This document shows, one piece after another, positions 12,271 through 25,439 of a stretch of 64,000 nucleotides of DNA. The position numbers and the translations under genes were made by a program. The notes beneath the pieces are model-generated. The model searched no databases and was not told where the DNA came from. It was given only the letters and a program-made list of their open reading frames with translations. Each line of letters opens with the position of its first letter. Positions within the stretch are counted from its first letter, which is position 1. Source of the DNA: Perca fluviatilis (taxonomy: Eukaryota > Chordata > Actinopteri > Perciformes > Percidae); the NCBI RefSeq assembly GCF_010015445.1, contig NC_053119.1, positions 22,529,050 through 22,593,049 on the forward strand, written 5' to 3'.

Positions 12271-13849
12271 TCTTAACAATCAGACACAGATCCAAGTGGA
12301 CTGTCCTCTGCAAGCACACCTATCACATACTGACCATTGTAATCACCCAAAAACAACAAGCCTTTACATCTGTGACTGAGGCTCAGTCCCATTAAAAACC
12401 CATCACACCCACTACCGCCACGCTACGCTTACTGCGCACAAAACCTATTGCTATAATTGGCTCCAGTGCACCCATTTCCAACTCTGGACGGGCCAACCGG
12501 AAAATGCAACAAAAAAAAACTGCAGTACCTGGAAGAGATCCAAACTCTGGTCATGTCTCAGTGACAATCAAGCATGACAAATTATTTCCAAAACATGCGG
12601 ACTGTTTCAATCAGACGGGCGGAAAATAAGGGATGAAATAGAAAAAAGAAGAGGTGAAACAAAACATTGTTCATTGCTTGCTTCAGGAGGCTAAGGGTGA
12701 TGGCACACCTCCAGATGAACACACACACTCCATCATCCCACATAAACACACAGAAAGGTGCGGTTGTGAAGCGGATCTGTTGTTTCACAGCGACCGCAGT
12801 GAGGGCCACAACCATGTCATTACCCCAGCCAGTGAAAAAGAGGAATCCCAGAGCCTGGCATGCTGAACCTTGCGGTAGAGTTGAGAGCGTGTTTGTTTGA
12901 GGGTGTTTGCCAATGAGAGAAAGATAAACAGAAATGGGGAAGAGTTAGACTGTGAATGTGTATGAAAGTGTGACTGAATGAAGTGTGTGTGCATGGAGGT
13001 GATTTTGTGTCATCAAGGCTCAGCTCTAGTTTGAGCGAGCGCCGTGGAGATGTTTGTCATACCAGAACGAGGAGCGTGTCTGGACTGGGATGAGACTGAG
13101 AGAAAATGCTAGCGGTGTCCTAAGGCTCTCCGATTTAAAAAAAAAAAAAAAAAAACTCCCCTCTCTCTTCAACAGAACACACTTAAAGACTGACTTGCAA
13201 ACTCATGATTTGAGGGAAGGGGGAGCTTAAGGCCACTCATTAATACAAAAACAGAAAAAAAAAAAAAAATCACAAATGAGAGCAAAGGGCAGGAGAGGAA
13301 GTTATTTATGGAAAATAAAGTGTAATTTATAAGCAAAGTAACTAATCATCACCAGCAAGAGACAATAGAAACTCACAATCAGTCATAATTGTTTCTTGGG
13401 TGTGACATGACTACAGATAAAGAAAAACTATAATTGATATTCTGAACCGACTTTTGTTAATTAAAGCACTGATTATTCTGCTAAACAGACTTCGACAACC
13501 AGAGGCACAGCACTGCCCTTTAGAAAAGGCACTTGCACAGCGTTAAACTGAATTCCTTTGAGGCCTATGTTTTTGGCAGCGCTGTTGTCGGTGGATCAGG
13601 ACGTTCAATGATATGTAAACAAACACAAAAATGGGAGAGCAGTTTGCACACGAGACAATCCACAAACCAAGCATTTTTATTTGTTTTCTCCAATAAATGT
13701 CAAGCTTTATTAATTGATTGAGCCGGAGAGGGACAGAGACTGGGAACAGAGAGAGAGGCAGCGGAAGCTATGAAGCAGTGTGTGGACTATTGTAATTTCA
13801 TCCCTCTCTGCTCTCGGGGGAAATTGATGCCAAAACCTTACACCAACAG
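12271..13849. other. non-coding stretch with short poly-A runs
   Basis: Poly-A runs at about 13136-13155 and 13255-13269. No supported gene or element. Confidence 0.5.
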
Positions 13850-13861
13850 AGAGAGAGAGAG

Positions 13862-13934
<73 letters not shown>
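13850..13934. repeat. (GA)n-(AT)n compound microsatellite
   Basis: A short GAGAGA run is followed by about 70 bp of uninterrupted AT. It abuts the left side of an interspersed repeat starting at about 13938. Confidence 0.95.
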
Positions 13935-13938
<4 letters not shown>

Positions 13939-14397
13939 AGCGCATGATTTCCCTCATTAATCGCAATTAATCACATTGTTATATGCAAAATCCAATAATG
14001 AATTCAAAAGTTAAATGTTCTGCCAAATGAACAAAAGTGCCATAACATTTGTTCTGCAAACACTTAACATCAGCATTTTGTTTATACAGTAGCAGATAAA
14101 TAAAATATTTAGTGTAAATCTCACCTTAAACAATGTAATCAAAGCAAATACAAAATTAAAGCTTATTGCCACTGCCAGGGTATTCATGTTATCCTGTTTG
14201 TTATATATATCCTGCAGTCTGTAGCTATCCACTTCGCTATGGCATTTGTTAGCTTCTCTTGCCTTTGTTTATCTATACTTCTCCCACACGCTGCATCTAA
14301 CGTAGTCTGCCGACGCGCCACTGTTTGTTTCGTTGAATGATTTGCTGGTATCAACTGTGTGTATTGCATTTAGGTGAAATTTCAGACTGGAAGTACT

Positions 14398-14405
14398 CCG
14401 GTGAT
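14398..14405. repeat. 8-bp target-site duplication, left (CCGGTGAT)
   Basis: CCGGTGAT here is repeated exactly at 14736-14743, directly flanking the inverted-repeat element between them. An 8-bp duplication is diagnostic of hAT-type insertion. Confidence 0.9.
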
Positions 14406-14735
14406 TAGGGCTGGGCAATATATCGATATTATATCAAAATCGTGATATGAGACTAGATATCGTCTTAGATTTTGGATATCGTAATATCGTGATATGACAT
14501 AGGTGTTGTCTTTTACTGGTTTTAAAGGCTGCATTACAGTAAAGTGATGTACTTTTCTGATCTTACCAGACTGTTCTAGCTGTTCTGTTATTTGCCTTTT
14601 CCCTACTTAGACATTATGTCCACTTTACTGATGATTATTTATCTAAAATCTAAGTTTGAAGATATTTTGTTAAAGCACCAATTGTCAACCCTAGAATATC
14701 GTGATATCTGATTTTCTCCCTATCGCCCAGCCCTA
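14406..14735. mobile_element. 330-bp hAT-type MITE
   Basis: The element begins TAGGGCTGGGCAATAT and ends in the near-perfect inverse, TATCGCCCAGCCCTA. Subterminal regions are dense in ATATCG/CGATAT motifs, giving strong foldback potential. It is flanked by exact 8-bp copies of CCGGTGAT. It has no coding capacity, so it was mobilised in trans. The sequence matches a very common teleost MITE type I recognise by its terminal repeats. The clean duplication suggests a comparatively young insertion. Confidence 0.9.
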
Positions 14736-15085
14736 CCGGTGATAAGAAAATTCAACTTTGCAGTGGTTGCAGTTGGTTCTGTCGACTACGCCATCTGGAA
14801 GAACTTTAAAATTAAAATGGCCATGTAAAAGTTCCGTACCCTTCTCCATCTTTGTTGGTTTGTTTATCCGCCAATCCTTTTCTTTTCCGGTTCCTGCAAG
14901 TGCGGCAGCAGTCAGCACAGACTTTCACAAAATAAAAGCCTGTGAGCAACAGACTTTTACAAAATAAAAGCCTGTGAGCAACAGACTTTTACAATAATAA
15001 AAGAAATAATAAAAACTGCGTTAATGCGCAATAAAATTATTGTCGGCATTAATTAATTAATGAGTTAACGCGTTAACTTGCCCAG

Positions 15086-18000
15086 ATAGACAGACATAAC
15101 CTCAACTCTGAAAAACTCCGTACAGCAACAAAAATAAGCCTAAAAGTGATCTAAATCCTAACGTAGAAAATGTTTACAGAAAGTAGCCTGTATTTACTAC
15201 AGCATATCTGTGGACTGAAGGGTTTGTGGCTTAGGTTGGACAATGAACAAAAGGGGACCTTGGCTTACCGAGAGCCTGGTCTGGGCATATAGGGGAGGCA
15301 GTTGAGGACAGCACACTTAATAGAAGTGACAGTCAGCAGATACGCGCCAGTCCCCTCTACCCGCAATCGCTTCTGCTGCCTCCTCCTCCTCTGGCGGCCC
15401 CGGAAAAGAAAAGGAAAATAACCCCCCCCCCCATCTTCAGATTACATACAATACACACTAACATTCCAGGAGAGAGGGAGGGGAGGGGTGGAATGGGGGA
15501 AGTGAATAGACAGGGAGTGCTGCCAGGTCCTACATTTAGATAGTGTGGTTATCAGCGGGAAAAGGGGAGAGAGAAACAAAGAGGAAGTTTACTGGCGTTG
15601 TTTTATCTGGAAGGGCATTAAACTGAGAGGCACACAGGGGACGAGACAGCGAGAGTAAAGAGAAAGACCATTCAGAGGAGAGAAACTGTCCAAAGTCAGG
15701 CAACCTTCAGAAGCGTCCTGTCTCTCTAACTCACAGTCACACACAGACACTTTGCCCTTGGCTGAAAGTCATCCCTAGTTCATGGTTGCTGGCTTTGATA
15801 GGAGTCTGGGCCCTGAACGAGTTACTAACGAACCAGAAAGCTGCTCGTCGGGTGATTGGTGCAGCTTGATGTGCAGCGAGAGAGGCTGTCACTGGGATGG
15901 AAACTGAATGTGGCCTTTGATAAAACACTCAAAGAGGGATAAAAACAGAACGGGAAGTAGGCAGCCCATTAGGCCACGATAGAAAGAAGGGGAAATAGAG
16001 AGGGCCAGACGACGAGGACTTGTGGTAAATCCGTGGCCCAGTGTGTTGTCCTTGACCCTGTCAGATGGGGCTGAGGCCTGCGGTGAGAAAGAGTGTTGGG
16101 CACACTGCCCCCCAGATGTGGGCTGGAGAAGGATGAGAGGCATGTCGATGAGGGGGACCCTCCCACCCCCCCGCACACACACACACACACACAGCACCAA
16201 GGCAGTCTGCTGGAGCCCACTAATCAGAGAACTTAGCCGCTGACCTCTCCACAGGCTCTATACCTTTTAATGAGATCCATGCCTTTGATTCGTCTAGCCG
16301 CCTGGAGGGAGAGGCAGATCACGATTCACGATAAGTTCAGACACACACACAAACTTTGCCAACTGTAGATGGACTTTCACATCCACACACTGCTGTGAAC
16401 ACAAAGACACAAGAGATGTACACAGTTGAAATAATGAGCACTTTGTAATCCACAAAGGCCAAGGGCTCTCATGCGTGTTCATGCATGCACAGAGGAAGTG
16501 GATACACAACAATGGACTAGAACAAGCACGGACGAAGAACTGACTAAAGCAAACTAATCAGCACACACAAGGACACACAGACATAAACTGAGCCCAGCTC
16601 AAGGACACAACACCCACCTTGTTAAGAGGCCGAGGGAGGTAAAGGTGAGATTGGATCCAGACATGCTTGCTCACAGATAGAATTGAATTATTGATCAGCC
16701 AACCGATTGTGTTATGAGGAATTCATGGATTCATGCCTGGGCTGTCCAGCTCCCTAAGGCTGAAAGACAAACTGTTTGTGGACTCACTGTACATGTATAT
16801 ATTTGCGTGTCTGTGTGCATGTGTGCTGGGGAAGCAGGTTGCACTGGTCGAAGTTTGAATTATTTTCTGTGGGCGGAGTGGGCAGTGTGAGCTCACACTT
16901 AGACAAGACAGAACAAACAGTGAATCGATCAAGCTGGCTGGGGTGATGCATACAAAAGGAAGGCCTCACCCTCGCTGCGCTGAGAGAGCTTTAACTGCTC
17001 ACACACAGAGTGGCTTTTTTCATTGGCACTCAGGCAACTCTTAATACCACCAATGGACAGAGAGGAAATGGGATTTTTATTCGTCTGAGCTCTGAGGGTG
17101 GTCTGCTGCTGCTAATAATGCACTGAAATACAGGGCCTTGCTTAGCTCGGGTTCCGTTTCTAACATCAACATCAGCCAACATGAGGTTCATGCCATTAGA
17201 CAAAGGTAGGACTATATTCTGTCATGAGGCTGTGGTACTTAAAAAGCCTGTTTAACCCAGAAACCTTTCAACACTTCCTTAATGGTGATCCCCACCATGG
17301 GGAACTGGACATCATGACCGGATGTTTTTTTGCACTGCATAATTCTTTCCAAGGCTTAACCTAGTTCTTCTTCAAAAAAATAAAAATAAAAAGTCTGTAG
17401 CCAGGTTGTGCTGCTCTAGGCCTGAGCTTAATACAGTACAGACACAACACCATAACTACTGTCTGAAATGGTAACCTTACTGATAGATGAAAAGACACAG
17501 CTTTATGGTCACACGCGTGGAGCCACAATATCAATATTTCAAGGACACTATAGGACCAGGAGAAGATGTGGTCAGGCCTAAAAAGGATCCTGTGGATCAC
17601 AACACTGCAGACGTACTGTAGATGAAATACCAGGTTACTTTAAACCAGTTTAATCAGATTTCCCATACAGAAAAAAAGACACTTGGAATTACACCATATT
17701 TAATCTCCCTTGTTTTTGGTAATTAGGACTTGTTTTCTTTACATCTTGTGTGCAGAAATGATGTGCTGTTTTAGCACGCTGCTCAATGGGGCTAATGCTT
17801 TCTTTTCAAGTCGGAAGGTGAAGAGACACATAAGGACCCAACGGGACCAAGTTGTAAGTTCATTTTTTTTTCCATTACCCAAAGAGAAGACAAACTCCAC
17901 ATGACTAATTGAACAACAGACACAGAGGAATGCGTGATGACATCCTGACGGCAGACAAAAACTGGGACTGGAAGTGAAACAGAACGGAGCCTGGTTAAAA

Positions 18001-19619
18001 ATAAAAACACTGGCTAAGGGAGGCAGAGGAGGAGAGACATGTCAGTGGAAATGTAGTGTAGATCTCAACATGGAGGATTACAGAGAGATCTTAATGGAAG
18101 TCTGAAGTGGTGGATAAATGGCTACTCCGGTCTGGTCACGCCACCAGTAAACAAGCAGCGCCACACTGACCAAGCCTCTTCCACCCCACTTTGCTTCAAT
18201 CTGTTATTGGAAAGCTCCACACTTCTCCTCCATATTCAATTGAAAGAGGATAAAAGTAGAAGGGGAAAATATCTCCTGGTGAGACTTGTGTGATTTGGGG
18301 ATCCAATTTGGCAGCCTGTAACTGCAGCTTGTTTTCAGAGAATGCACCGGCGAGCAGCATTAGGCTGTTCGCAATGTGTGTAGAGAAAAAAGACAAGGTC
18401 TTGGTAATAAGGTTCTCTAACCCGAGCAGCAGATCTACTCTGGCTAATGACTGTAATTAAAGAGCCCAGCTCCACGGAGGGATCAATGACGTGGGATCAG
18501 CCCAGACAGGACGTGGAATAGACGTAGCTACAGCAGAAGGAAGCGACCACAGGGCTGAGTTTAAAAACTTACAGGCTGTACAAATGGGAGGCTGAGTGCC
18601 ATGCTAGCATATGTTATAAAGGGCCTGTAAATATTTAGGCATTCTTACAGGGGCATGTGGCTGCGAGTCTGATGTAATTTCTCCTAGGCCTGTCATTTGC
18701 TTTAGTTAGAGGCTGAAAACCGAGTGTGGAGCAACTGTAAACACAGATCTGTGAAAAGGGGAATACTGGGAAACAGTGTCACAGGACAAAAATAAACCAT
18801 GCAAGAAGCGCAAGTTATCTGTATGACCATCACATGTCTGACCCAATGTATACAGATTAGGGAAGAGGGTGGAAAATTGCAGATGCCATGTCTACGTGAT
18901 TTGCAGACACCAGCATAAAATATATCTAACAACTTCCTTTTTGCATATAAAGTTGAGAGGGGAAACCAAAACTGCTGCCCAGATGAGTCAGTGAGGAATA
19001 ATGCATGTCATCACAGGCGCGTGAATAGGAGAGTGAGGCTGGGGGGCAAGCGCAGACACCCAAGACATAGAGCTATGATGACACCTCCACAGATCTGCAT
19101 TTCAGAAGACAGCTCTGAGCCCCAGGCAGGTTTGAAGCACCAGGATTAATATCCACCTAGACTAGAGACACACTAAGTAAAAAAAAAAAAAAGAAACAAG
19201 AGATTCAACAGAAGTTACTGCGAGCAAGAGAATGGAGAGAGGACAGAGAGAGACTCTGTCCTGCTTAAAGGGAACTAGACAGTATGTTCAGAGATGGAAA
19301 TGTTAACATAAACCGAAACTTATAAACACATGGGCAGTGGGTACCACATTGCTCCAGCAGCACAAGGGGCATGGTTGGCTAATCAGGCATAGCTGAAATT
19401 CCTGTTAGATCACGACCAAGCCAGGGAGGTATACACTTCTACAGATCTTTATTTAGTGTGATACAATGCCCCCAACTCAACAAGGTCAATGCCAAAGTAA
19501 AAGCCTGACTCATACCAACGCCCTACATGAGCCTGCTATCCAAAAAAAGTATGCAACAAAATGTGACAACGCTCACCTTCAGACTGCATTTTTTCCACTG
19601 TTTTATTACCATTTATGCC

Positions 19620-19623
<4 letters not shown>
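15086..19623. other. non-coding stretch, nothing recognised
   Basis: No supported gene. Minor features are a short (AC)n at about 16171-16191 and a poly-C tract at about 15421-15432. Frames on either strand are short and unlike proteins. Confidence 0.5.
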
Positions 19624-19657
<34 letters not shown>

Positions 19658-19749
19658 TAAAAAGATCTATCTATCTATCTATCTATATATATCTATCTCT
19701 ATCTATCTATATATATCTATCTCTATATCTATATATATATATATATATA

Positions 19750-19784
<35 letters not shown>

Positions 19785-19805
19785 TAAAAAGATCTATCTT
19801 ATCTA
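19624..19805. repeat. (TA)n/(TATC)n compound microsatellite
   Basis: Alternating TA runs and TATC tetranucleotides. The phrase TATCTTAAAAAGATCTATCT occurs at about 19653 and again at about 19780, so part of the array has been duplicated as a larger block of about 126 bp. Confidence 0.93.
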
Positions 19806-22800
19806 CCTTAGAAAATCCCACCTCAAGACAACAGCAACTATGACCAGTGGTCACTACAAAATGTCAGCCTCTAAGGTTAAGGCAGTATCTTTGGCAGTGT
19901 TATTACTACTGCTGCCGAGACTACTGCCACAGTAAAATGGTCTGTCAGTTTACAGATGAGAGGCAACAGAGCCAGTGGCATTTAACTAGATTCTCAGTTA
20001 ACTTTAACAATTGCTGTATGAACAGATTTTAATAGGTCCCTTTTGGATCATAGGCTACTGAAAGGCTGCAATACCCACCTCATTTAACAGAGACAAGGAC
20101 ATGACACTGACAAAGAAATTATTTCATTTTCATAATACCATTTCATTATGAACTTTAATGAAGGCAGAAAGTCTTGCCTACAGTATATACTTTGTTATCT
20201 CCAGCTTACTAAAAACACAAGTATAGAAAGTACCGGTTTGTGTAATGTGGAGCTGAATGACAAACATCTTAACAGTTATATGTGAACTGCTTTACGCTTT
20301 CATTTCATTCATTCAGCATTAGATTTTTTGCAAAGACATAATGACCAACAGCAATTGAGGGCTAAAAGAGGCCTGAAGGCTTCACACTGGCAGTGGCAAG
20401 GACAGGTGTGTCTCATTTTTTGCCTGCAAAACCTTGCCTAATGCCTAATTTCTAATTTTGATTGAAACAGACAAGCAAGAGACAGACACCCAACCTCCAG
20501 CAGCACTGCCACCCCCATGTCCATTTCCAGCTGCCAGCAGGTTTCAGTAGATGCCAGAGATAACAAGGACAGCATATTTCCTCAAGATCCAATTTTGCTA
20601 TATTTCTATTTTAGAACACATTCTGCCTACAGAATTTGTATTAGTTTCTAAATGTTATTAAATTATGGAGGTTTATATTTTTAAGACAACTGCTAAAAAA
20701 TTCAACACCTAAATACAAAATGGAAAACAGTTTTCCAAAAATGTACAGAACTCAACTATATGAGGTGCAAATCTCTTCTATGAAGTTACACTCTCACAGA
20801 CCATCCCTCTAGGTCTTCCTCAGTTTGCCACACTATCTTCCCTCTTTGCACTCTCAGGTTGGTGTGACCTTCATCTCCAGCTGCCGCCAGTGCACTGACC
20901 CTTCATGCATCTGTCACCCACCAGTCCTGGCTGAGGCTCACATTCAGTACTACATAATTAATCGCCCAGTGTGCATACAAAAAAATTAAAAAGAAGAGGG
21001 CCAATACTTGACTACCATATTAACATAAACCAGCTGGACATCATATTAGCTGTAAAGCAGAGGTGATAATTAAAAATGATCTTGGCAGGAGTAAATTGGT
21101 CAGTTTGAGGATTAACTGTGAAATGACTTGGATAAAAATGAATTGCACCCTCTGGTGCCTTAGCTCGGATTAAATGGCACTCAACATGGAGCAACTCTCA
21201 CTGCTGAACAAAAAGTGCAGTGAAAATGCATTACAGGTGGAATAAGTAGCTCCACACAGTTTCCATTATTCCTCAGCTACTGTAAGTCCATTTCAAACCC
21301 AAATCTCTTTGAGAAAGATATATCAGCTCACTGCCAAATCCTGCACAGGCTCCCACAATTTGCACAGAAATAAAGCGTTGACTCATCTTCAATATGTTAA
21401 AGTCTGAGAGATCTGCGAGTCGTCTTTTCATCATGAAGCAAAAGGACCAGGACTACACATCAGCCAGTCACATTACACTGATTGAAGCAGACACAACCAA
21501 CTTGCCTCTGAAATGTTTAAATAGATGGCATTTTGATAGCAATACGTGCCAGACTCAATTACCAAAGCAAAAAATAAATTAGCTCCTTGCTCTCTTTTCT
21601 GCTGCCAATACAAGTATTGAGAAGAAAGCCTTGGACTGAGATTTCCCAGGACAGGAATCAAGGTGACCACTCACTCTCATCATTGCTGATTAGTTTTCAG
21701 ATACCTGCTTCTGTGCTGTCTAGCTGCAATGGCTGGCTGGGGCTGAACGTTTGCCAATAGCCCGAGCTGGTTGACATGCCTCCAGTGAGCAGGTAGCTTA
21801 AAAAGCCTCTGCGATATTCTGTGTCTGTGTGTCAGCCTGTCAGTTCAGCCGTCATAGGGAAGTGGGCGAAGGGAAGTTGAGGCATATTGTGTATCCATCA
21901 ATAGTGTTCAGTCCTCAGCTATGCAACCTCGTGTTTGCTGACAGCCAACACCACACAAAATGCCTTTTGAACAGCAATGGAGATCATGTATTCCTCTGGG
22001 CTAACTTTTTATTCTCTGAAGTTGCCACCTACCTCTCTAAAACTCATGTCATGTCTCTCTCGCTTTAAAAATAATAAGAACATTCTACCCACAACCTCTC
22101 AACCGAGCAATTAAGGCAGCTCCCTCCCCATGTGAATCATTTATCTCTTTCACGAGTGTGAGCATGTTTACAATATTCATCATGCTCCTCTTACTCATGC
22201 TTCAAGCCCTGAAAGTGTGGGGAAGAGTCACAGAACGGTTAAAAGGTAGATGCGAGGACAGCAGCGGAGGGAAAACCAGCATGAGTTGACAGCTGCATGG
22301 AGAAGTAAGCCGCGATGGGTTGAGTGCATGGTGTGGTTGGTCATGTACATGGGATGAAAGACAGTGAGGGTTGAGGACGTGTTAAGGTTGTTTTTAAGAG
22401 GTAAAAGTACACCCTGCTGAGCTGAACTTGACCATAATATCTGGGGCTGAAGTGCTTGGCTTGGAAGCCTGTGGACAGACTAGGTTAAACTCTGAATTGC
22501 AGTTAATTAGCTGCACGGGGGGGTGCATTGGTTGCCATCTTCTTCCACAGAGCCCATCCTCATAGCCTGCTGCTGGGGGAGTAAGCATGACAATTAGCAT
22601 GATCACATCTCATAGGCCTGCCATTCATCAGCTTTGTTATCTCTGATCTCTAAACACAGAAGGGGAGAAGTGTTGAGTGGTGAGGGTGGCAAGGGTTTGG
22701 CTTGTGAAGTACAAACAATGCCACAATCGGAGTGAGAGGGTGGGGTAAAGAAAGGAACACTGTTGAGGGGAAGGTTTAGGGCAAGGCCATGAAATCCAAG

Positions 22801-24896
22801 GGCAAAAGGTAGGAACTGTAAAACCCGCCGGAAATAACATCAGAAGTCCACCTCACCATGACGTCCCTTCATCATAAGATAATCCTCAAGACATAAAAAG
22901 ACAAGCCTATCTCTTATCTGAAGCAAATCTCTATTCCCCAGATTCTAAAGCCATCCAACTGCAAGCGGACATGCCCTTCACGCATCTGCCCACACTCCCC
23001 TTGCGTCTATGTACTTTAGATAAACAAGAGGAACACGGTATTGCATATGGGTCTCTCTCATGTGCGCCACACCTATTTCATGACTAATAACTTTACGAAG
23101 TCCATTCCACAGTGGGGAAATGTTGGTCAAACAGTGCCTACTAGTCAGTGGATGTAGGTCTAACAGACCTTGCAATATGATGAGGATTTATATTACATCA
23201 TGTTTTTAGTAGGGACAGGAAAAAAGAAGATTAACTAGTCATTTAAAATGAACCACTTTTGCGATGAACCAACAACATACTCTATTCATGTATCAGTTTG
23301 TTTAGTGCTGTTTTTCTGTTTGCAGGCTGCAGACAGAAGGCATGGGATTGCTTGTTGCTTGCGAGGATTATGGTTTTATTTCAAAATGAAAATGACAGAA
23401 GTCAATAATCCAAATGCAAAGAAAACAAAAGCGACTGGGGGTGATTTTAAATTCATTTGACCTTAAAAATATTGCAATGCTCGTTGAAATGAGGAGAGGA
23501 CAGTTTAAACTATATGAGAAAACCGCAACACAAAAAGGACAGAATGAACTTCAGCTCACCCAAAACATGTAGGAACTTAACAGCTGAGGGCTTTGACTTT
23601 CAGTTGGTCAGAGGCTATTTTACTGGATCCAGAAATAATTGGAGTGGATCTCACCACAAAGTTTCATTTCCAGAGCTGGCAGCCCATTACCAAAAAAAGG
23701 GTATTCGTGAAAATGCCTGCTTTGTTTGTTATTTTCTCTGTTTCCATTGTATTACAGAGTTTGCTTTTGGGATTGTTTTGCAGAATCCTGAAACATTAAC
23801 ATGACCTGGATGAGAAATGTCTCATATTCACTTGCCCTAAAAAGAGCATCTATGATGAAGAAGTGTGGTACGCTCGTCTTTTTCACCCTTGCGGGGAGCA
23901 GGAGAAAACATTTATCACCACTCTCCTCTGTGCAGATAAGGTGTCTCTATTTATTCAGAGTGGAAGAGATAAACCCTGAATGAAGCATTGTGGGGCAGAG
24001 AGAGAGGAAAGAGAGCGAGAGAGAAATTGTAAAAAGAGGGAAAAGACAAGGAAGCAACTTAGTTTTCAATTGCTTGTGTGTCCATGTGAGCAGATGGCAT
24101 CTTTTGAAAAACCATCCCTGCTCAGTCAGGAGACAGGAGGCTGACCTCCTGCTCTAACCCCCTTCCAGCCACCACCAGCCACCTTTCCTGCCTCCATGTG
24201 CCCCCTGCCCGCACTAATCCATTCCCACTACGAGACTGCTTGTGTAATGTTATCTAATATGAATAATCCCCTGGAGATGGAGCATCCTATGTACTGTAGG
24301 CCTGTGCACACGGGGAGGAAGATGGCTGGGGCTGTGAATATAAATGGACGATTTAGAATGACAACAAGGCGGTACAGTGGTCGGAGTAGGGCCGCGCCAG
24401 GGACTGAAAGATACAGACAGACAGACAGAAATGCACAGGAGATTCAACAAGGACATGAATAGTGCTTCTGTCTCCTTGTTCTCTACAAGAAAGGGAGGAA
24501 AAAGGAAAAGCAAAGAAAAGGCAATGCTCACTACTACTTGTGTCCTCTCAGCGGTTGATGTACAGCCTACTGTCCAGAGGTGAGGAACACAGTTCACATG
24601 CCCATTTCTTACTGACATTGCCTGTGTGTAGGGGACAGACGGCTCCTTGTGAGGTGACTGGGCAGATGCTGTGGCTGCAATGCTACTGAGATGAAATGGT
24701 TTAGGGAAGAGCATGTCTACAGGGGGCTTTATTTCCTCTCTCTAAACACACAGCTGTTGAGTTTAACAGTAGAACAACTTTGCAACTAGACATGACAACT
24801 AATAAGCGTTTCAATTACACATTGTATCATTCCTGAACAATAACACTGCCGGAGATATGAGTCCAGTCTTTTTAAAAGAAGTATTTCAAAAGCATT

Positions 24897-24897
<1 letters not shown>
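19806..24897. other. non-coding stretch, nothing recognised
   Basis: About 5 kb of ordinary AT-leaning sequence. I see no gene, RNA or clear repeat. The longest frames (for example minus 24250-24714) have no recognisable domain and start at non-ATG codons or run through purine-rich DNA. Confidence 0.5.

Positions 24898-24945
<48 letters not shown>
24898..24945. repeat. (ATT)n microsatellite
   Basis: About 16 tandem ATT units. Confidence 0.95.
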
Positions 24946-24946
<1 letters not shown>

Positions 24947-25236
24947 CTTCGGTTGTTTATTCAGCATGTGTTTGCAGTGGACATATAGGAAATACGATAG
25001 GCTACTTTGGAGTTACACGATAAAAACAAAGCGATAAATAAAACAGTAACGTGTAGGGCAACGTACGTTATTAGGCTGTGTACGGTTTACGCTCCCATGC
25101 CATATCGATGGTGCGTATGATAGCCTATCAAAACTTGGAGCTCATACGCACCAGGGTTTGAAATTGATACTATGGTTAAATGCTAAGGCAAATAGTCCCA
25201 ACCCCGCTTTGCTGGGATAGCTTCCCCGGAACTCAC

Positions 25237-25301
25237 CTTGGAGGAAAAACAGCGAAGCGAGTAGTTGCAAAACGCGAACAGTCCAGATATTGAAGAGCCC
25301 T
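25237..25301 (-). CDS. candidate internal exon, 65 nt, minus strand
   Basis: Read on the minus strand, a long T-rich tract (complement of 25311-25350) leads into TTTCACCAG and then 65 nt ending CCAAG before GTGAGT. Polypyrimidine tract, AG acceptor and donor are all strong. All three frames are open. One reads GLFNIWTVRVLQLLASLFFL, a hydrophobic stretch resembling a signal peptide or membrane segment. No in-frame ATG lies between the upstream stop (25370-25372) and the exon, so it would need an upstream exon, plausibly in the CpG-rich block at 25440-25980. I do not recognise the gene. It could also be a non-coding exon or chance. Confidence 0.35.
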
Positions 25302-25310
25302 CTGGTGAAA

Positions 25311-25350
25311 TAGTAAAAAAAAAAAAAAAAAAAAAGAAAAAGAAAGAAGT
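25311..25350. repeat. poly-A / A-rich run
   Basis: About 25 A residues followed by GAAAAAGAAAGAAG. On the minus strand this is the polypyrimidine tract of the candidate exon at 25237-25301. Confidence 0.9.
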
Positions 25351-25439
25351 CCGTAATCAAGTTCACATTTTACTCTCCTCACACGTCCCGTGAGAGGTTT
25401 CAGAAAGGCACTATTCCGAAGAAAACACTGGCTACCAGG

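Larger units (their letters stand above)
13938..15085. mobile_element. old DNA-transposon-like repeat interrupted by a younger MITE
   Basis: The right end reads GAGTTAACGCGTTAACTTGCCCAG and the left side has ATTAATCGCAATTAATCAC. This is typical of a teleost non-autonomous element whose termini are rich in AACGCGTTAA. Without the 330-bp insertion at 14406-14735 the element is about 0.8 kb. Near its right end, a unit of about 32 bp (CAGACTTTTACAAAATAAAA plus GCCTGTGAGCAA) is tandemly repeated at 14919-14992. No coding capacity is evident. The exact left end is blurred by the AT microsatellite. Confidence 0.55.

Noticed and set aside
24250..24714. 154-codon minus-strand frame
   Set aside because: No domain, no supported start context or splice structure, and the opposite strand is equally open.
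25142..25366. 74-codon minus-strand frame read as a complete small membrane protein
   Set aside because: It begins at GTG without an ATG, its N-terminal Phe run is the translated polypyrimidine tract, and it crosses a strong donor site; it is better explained as an acceptor plus internal exon.
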